Source: Candidatus Bathyarchaeota archaeon (lineage in GTDB: Archaea > Thermoproteota > Bathyarchaeia > JAPDIZ01). Taken from it: 64,000 bases of DNA. Under the pieces are notes generated by a model, which saw only the letters and a list, made by a program, of their open reading frames with translations, had not been told where the DNA came from and did not search any database. This document shows, piece after piece, positions 60,147-64,000 of this stretch (within the stretch, counting starts at the first letter, position 1; each line of letters begins with the position of its first letter). Position numbers and translations under genes: made by a program. Location of the stretch: NCBI GenBank assembly GCA_029259355.1, contig JAPDIZ010000008.1, positions 42,274 through 106,273 on the forward strand, read 5' to 3'.

Positions 60147-61610
60147 GTGAGCTATTTCCGGCTAGAGGCTCGTCTGGAAAAAGCCAAGAAGTTTTGGGCG
60201 AGGCATAGCGTCGCCCTAACTATAGCTCTGCTCATGGTTCTCGCTATCTGGATACGCAGCTATTACCTAGAGGCTGAGGGAAACCCCGACGAAGAGACCT
60301 ACCTCGGAGTGGCTGTGTGGCTGAAGAAGGGGCGTCTACGCGGAGTATCTGGGCTCAACGAGGGGTTGGGCGTCACCAACAGCCCTCTTCGCGAGGTGTA
60401 TAGGGGCTTTGGCTGCATGGTTGACGACGAATCCGAGCCCTACCTAGACCAGCCCCTCGGCTACATAGCTTTGGAGGCTGCGTGGACCAGCTTGTTTGGG
60501 GAAACCCTCTACGCATGCCGCCTCCTCGCAATACTGCTTTCAGCCGTGGATGCAGTCCTCATCTACCTCATAGCCCGACGCTTGTTCAGCAACAGGCTCG
60601 GCTTCTTAGCTGGGCTAAGCTTCGCGCTAGCGCCCCCCGTCGTAATACAGACCTACCAAGCCTTCCTAGACCACGGAGTGATCTTCTGGAGCTTGCTCTC
60701 GCTTTACGCGCTGCTGAAGCACTTGGACAGCCCATCTACGCCGAAGCTGATGGCATCGTCGGTGTGCGCTGGGTTAGCTGCCTACAGCAAAACCACTGGC
60801 TTAGCAGCTGTGGGCATGGTGTTTCTGCTGCTAGCTCTCGAGCACAGGTATAGGGACGCGATTATCGCCGCTGCGGTGGGTTTGGCGATCTTCTCGATCT
60901 ACCCCATAACCGGGCTCTTGCTCCACAGAGAGCTTTTCCTCACCGTGATGAAAGCCTACAGCTACCAGATCTGGTACCCGGGATACGTCAGGATGCTTGA
61001 GTTCATGTTTGAGTGCGGAGGCTTCTCGATAGCTGACGACGTAAACAGCTGGCTCGATCCATACATGCTCATCGCGTGGATAGGGGTCTCAGCAATAGCC
61101 ATGTACGAGAGGAATAGAGCGAGGTACGTAATGGTTCCCCTCGCCTGCTTCGTGCTCATGCTGTTGATGAGGGGGTCTGGCAACCATACGGGCGTTTTGA
61201 GCTGGTACCTGATGTCGCTGTTTCCCTGGCTTTCGATGGGTTACGGCTACGCAATGGACAGAGCGCTTTCCGAGCCTTGGTTCGGCTTCCAATACGTAGT
61301 CTTCAACACCCCAGCTCTTCTGAGGCTGATAGCGGTGTTCTTCCCAGGCTGCTACGCCATCCAGTGGGCGGTTTACTCCCCGATGTACTGGGTGCGCATG
61401 GCTCTAGTAGCGGTTGTGGGGGGTCTGCTGCTGCTTTGCGCAGCATCCTACATCCTATACAAGAGGGTTGTGTGGGCTGCAGCCACCTACGGCTTGGTAG
61501 CGGCTGTGTTCCTCTGCTACCTCATTGCGCCCATAAACATAGTGGTCTATACGCCTAGCGAAGGCTTTAGCGTCCAGCCTCTAAGGGTTGGTTGGCCGCT
61601 GGGGCTTTAG
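60147..61610 (+). CDS. GT-C membrane glycosyltransferase (PMT/ArnT-like, GT39/83)
   Basis: 487 residues with about eleven transmembrane helices. The first helix (ALTIALLMVLAIWIRSYYL) is followed by the acidic GT-C site NPDEETYLGVAVWL; a second outer-loop motif is SEPYLDQPLGY. Such enzymes take sugar from a lipid carrier and place it on a protein or lipid outside the cell. GTG start after GGAGGT. Its 3' end overlaps the convergent amine-oxidase gene by 30 bases. Confidence 0.83.
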   Translation: MSYFRLEARLEKAKKFWARHSVALTIALLMVLAIWIRSYYLEAEGNPDEETYLGVAVWLKKGRLRGVSGLNEGLGVTNSPLREVYRGFGCMVDDESEPYLDQPLGYIALEAAWTSLFGETLYACRLLAILLSAVDAVLIYLIARRLFSNRLGFLAGLSFALAPPVVIQTYQAFLDHGVIFWSLLSLYALLKHLDSPSTPKLMASSVCAGLAAYSKTTGLAAVGMVFLLLALEHRYRDAIIAAAVGLAIFSIYPITGLLLHRELFLTVMKAYSYQIWYPGYVRMLEFMFECGGFSIADDVNSWLDPYMLIAWIGVSAIAMYERNRARYVMVPLACFVLMLLMRGSGNHTGVLSWYLMSLFPWLSMGYGYAMDRALSEPWFGFQYVVFNTPALLRLIAVFFPGCYAIQWAVYSPMYWVRMALVAVVGGLLLLCAASYILYKRVVWAAATYGLVAAVFLCYLIAPINIVVYTPSEGFSVQPLRVGWPLGL

Positions 61611-62912
61611 GTCTTGAGCAACTAGCTCAGCTGCTCTCTCCCCAGACTCTGCAGCTAATCCCATGGTGGGGCTTCGGGGAAGAGTAGTGAATATTCCAGC
61701 GAAGTACAGCCCGCTTACCTCGGTTTTCTGAGGCACCTTGGGGAGGTCTTGTAGGAAGATGGGCAGTGAATGCGGTATCTTGTAGATTCCCCGCCAAACC
61801 ACCTCTACCTCGCCGAAGATCTCTGCTATGTCTCGGATCTGCGCTTCAGCTATTTCCTCCTCTGACATACGCCAAAGCTTCTCCCCCTCGCTCTCCAAGT
61901 AGGTCGTGGTTTGAACGACGCTAGATGCTCCAAGGGTGTCGGAGAACCCCTCTAAGTAGTCGGGGATTTCGAATAGCCCACCAAAGCTGCTGTCCCTATC
62001 TAGGTTTGCTAGCCACACAAAGCCTCGCTTGCGCTCCTTGATGAGGTAGCACCCGAGGACGGCGGGCGCGTACCTGATGGCTCTGAGCATCTTGCTGAGC
62101 TCCTTGGGAAGATCAGGCATCATTTCGCATAGGGCTGGGGGTGGAGCGGTGGCCACCACCACGCTTGCTTCGACAAACTTCTCTTCTCCACCTCTGCGCA
62201 CCCTCAGGCCCCTAACCTCTCCCTCCTTGATCACCACCTCATCAACCGGGGTTTTGGGGAGGATCTCTCCTCCAAGCCCCTCTATCCTCTCAGCGAGCTT
62301 CTCAGCTACCTGCCCAATTCCTCCGCGGATAAACCCCCACCTATTCCTTATCCTAGTCCTCGACTCGCTCAACAGCCTATCGAGGAACCATGCAGCGGAT
62401 ATCTGATCCGACGATAAGCCAAACTTGGTGAGGATGAGGGGCTCGATTAGCTTGTCAGCTATTTCTTGACCAAGCTCTTCAACAGCCCACTCTCTCACGC
62501 TAAGTCCTTCAAGCTTAGATAGGTCGTAACTGAGCGGGAGGATGGTTCTGAGCAAGAAGGTAGCAAACCTCACGCGATCCCAAAAGTTGATCAGCTTAAA
62601 CCTCAGCAAGTCGAGCGGAGAGGATAGGGGGTGTATTTCTCGCTCGTATATTATCCCGGATTTGAGGGGGCGCCAAAAAACCCTCTTCCAAAGCCCCAGC
62701 TCCTTGATGAGCTTCTGCGTCTTGCGGTCGCTGCTCAGGACGAGCCTGTTGGTCTTGGGTATCCTCATCTCCCCGATGTAGTAGCTTGAAGCAAGCCCGC
62801 CCACGTCTTGGCTCTCGAATACGGTTACGCGAAAGCCCTTCTGCGCGAGCCTGTAGGCAACAACGAGGCCAGAGATCCCTGCGCCTACTACGAAAACCCT
62901 GTTTAAGCCCAT
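61581..62912 (-). CDS. FAD-dependent amine oxidase / protoporphyrinogen-oxidase-like protein
   Basis: Flavoprotein with the dinucleotide fold at its start (NRVFVVGAGISGLVVAYRLA, ending in VFESQDVGGLASSY) and the family C-terminal FAD motif YFAGIFTTLPRSPTMGLAAE, EISGERAAELV-like text as SGERAAELVAQDL. About 443 residues. Members include protoporphyrinogen oxidases, desaturases and amine oxidases; the sequence does not decide. The ATG at 62912 puts the fold at the N-terminus; an upstream start adds ten residues. Confidence 0.83.
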   Translation of the reverse strand: MGLNRVFVVGAGISGLVVAYRLAQKGFRVTVFESQDVGGLASSYYIGEMRIPKTNRLVLSSDRKTQKLIKELGLWKRVFWRPLKSGIIYEREIHPLSSPLDLLRFKLINFWDRVRFATFLLRTILPLSYDLSKLEGLSVREWAVEELGQEIADKLIEPLILTKFGLSSDQISAAWFLDRLLSESRTRIRNRWGFIRGGIGQVAEKLAERIEGLGGEILPKTPVDEVVIKEGEVRGLRVRRGGEEKFVEASVVVATAPPPALCEMMPDLPKELSKMLRAIRYAPAVLGCYLIKERKRGFVWLANLDRDSSFGGLFEIPDYLEGFSDTLGASSVVQTTTYLESEGEKLWRMSEEEIAEAQIRDIAEIFGEVEVVWRGIYKIPHSLPIFLQDLPKVPQKTEVSGLYFAGIFTTLPRSPTMGLAAESGERAAELVAQDLKPQRPTNP

Positions 62913-63019
62913 GTCGAAGCCTCCGAGGAGCTCTCTATCCAAGCCGCTGAGGGCTTTTTATGGCTTTCCCAAAGCTTCTGCATAAGCTATATTACTCAAC
63001 ACATCTGTTGTTTTCTTCC

Positions 63020-63890
63020 ATGAGCGGTTTTTTGTGGAGGAGACCTCCCTCAGGGTTGTTGAAGCTTTTAGCAGTTGCTCTTGTGGTAAGGCTGATCGTC
63101 TCCCCCTTTACGGGGCATTGGTTTGACCTAACCTGCTGGTTTCACTCGACGAAGCTTACGGTTGAGGGGGTGGACATCTACCAATCCCCTACTTGGGAGC
63201 GAACGGGCTCCTTTGGCTATCCACCCGCATGGATCTACGTCGAAATCCCCTTCTACCTCCTATGGGTTCTCTTCTTCCCCACAGATGCCCCCCTCCAGCC
63301 AAACCACCCACTTCCTCCCTTTCCGCGCAGCTACCCCTTGGTGCTGCTGATGAAGCTCCCCCTAATCGCTAGCGACCTGCTGGTGGGGTATTTGCTCTAC
63401 GCCATAGTCTTCGAATACCTCCGCAACCACCGAGCAGCTCTGGTGGCAGCGTCTCTATGGCTTCTCAACCCGCTGGTGATCGTGGTGAGCTGCGTGTGGG
63501 GAGCTTTTGACTCGATACCAGCTGGCCTAACCCTAGCAGCTGCTTACGCTCTGGTCAAGGAAAGGATCGATGCATCAGCTGCGTTGATGGGCTTAGCCAT
63601 CGTCTTCAAGACTTGCCCGGTCTTTCTACTGATACCCATATCTCTGGTGCTAGCGCGAAGAAGCTTGAGAGCTGCCGCTCGGTACGTCCTCATATCAGCG
63701 GTGGTGGCTGCTGCGGTAAGCCTACCTCATATGTTGTGGGATTTCTCCTCTTTTGCTAGAGCTATGTACATATCCACCATGGGGCGAAAGGAGCTTCTTG
63801 GAGCTTCTTGTCTGCTACTAGCCAACCACGTATTGTGGTTTTTTGGCTTAAGGCACGACCTGACAATGGAGAGAGCACAAGCACAAAGGG
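63020..63890 (+). CDS. GT-C-like membrane protein (mannosyltransferase-like), 3' end uncertain
   Basis: ATG frame with about seven transmembrane helices: LLKLLAVALVVRLIVSPFTG, then the loop GHWFDLTCWFHSTKLTVEGV with a conserved-looking Asp, YQSPTWERTGSFGYPPAWIY, SYPLVLLMKLPLIASDLLVG. This resembles archaeal GT87/PIG-M-type transferases using lipid-linked mannose. The frame stays open to the window end, but after a tandem GAGCTTCTTG duplication near 63789 the residues no longer look like membrane protein and a new gene begins, so I end it there. The protein is probably truncated or frameshifted. Confidence 0.6.
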
Positions 63891-63896
63891 ATCCCC

Positions 63897-64000
63897 GTGG
63901 CCAAGCGTCCAATTGTCAGGCTCTCGAAGCTCGTCTCGAAACTGAACTCCGATGGTACTCTGAGGATATCCATCAGGCCGAGGGAGTTTGTAACCCTGAA
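63897..64000 (+). CDS. 5' end of an unrecognised gene
   Basis: GTG frame reading MAKRPIVRLSKLVSKLNSDG then TLRISIRPREFVTL, cut by the window end. It overlaps the nominal continuation of the preceding membrane-protein frame but looks more like coding sequence. Too short to assign. Confidence 0.45.
   Translation, partial: MAKRPIVRLSKLVSKLNSDGTLRISIRPREFVTL

Overview
The window is archaeal. It carries ribosomal protein eL33, a pyruvoyl-dependent arginine decarboxylase, an ATP-dependent DNA ligase, PurP-type purine enzymes, a type IV pilin, an AbrB-PhoU regulator, a CRISPR array whose repeat ends in ATTGAAAG, and TATA boxes close to start codons that imply short-leader or leaderless transcripts. 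The mix suggests a thermophilic member of the TACK/Thermoproteota side of the archaea, not a classical crenarchaeote; I cannot name a genus.

Layout. 0-28 kb is dense housekeeping: thioredoxin, a histone-deacetylase-like enzyme and acylphosphatase; a non-oxidative pentose phosphate operon (transaldolase, split transketolase, ribulose-phosphate epimerase); divergent larB/larC for nickel-pincer cofactor; two adjacent PurP paralogues; eL33, arginine decarboxylase, DNA ligase and a nitrilase-family amidase; a second amidase with a second deacetylase; VapBC; CinA-like, PHP and DUF1152 proteins; a phosphate regulon (phoU divergent from pstS, pstCA, pstB); a GT4 glycosyltransferase; an M29 aminopeptidase. 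29-50 kb is accessory and decayed: broken wHTH-CARF, AAA-ATPase, cas6, DHHA1, Nif3 and integrase genes, six HEPN/nucleotidyltransferase loci in various states, an AT-rich TyrRS-like gene, a GH5 cellulase, a 37-repeat CRISPR array with no intact cas gene, and two small AT-rich gene cassettes each bounded by related repeats and each beside one half of a split tyrosine recombinase. 50-64 kb is mostly intact again: a third deacetylase, an ATP-grasp ligase, a HIT protein, a CooC-type ATPase, a TauE/SafE permease, a MaoC-like protein with a 2-hydroxyacyl-CoA dehydratase pair, GT-C glycosyltransferases and an FAD amine oxidase.

Most notable. (1) The cassette and recombinase remnants at 31-32 and 48.7-49.5 kb share left and right boundary repeats, including a hairpin with a compensatory base change, and contain GTTRRRY-type cores as in integrons. 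The two recombinase halves would rejoin if the roughly 17.7 kb between them were inverted. (2) Three well-conserved genes have no ATG/GTG/TTG in a plausible place and appear to start at CTG. (3) A lone CRISPR repeat lies beside a decayed cas6, 4.6 kb from the array. Several single-base frameshifts sit in short homopolymers and may be sequencing errors; the internal deletions cannot be.
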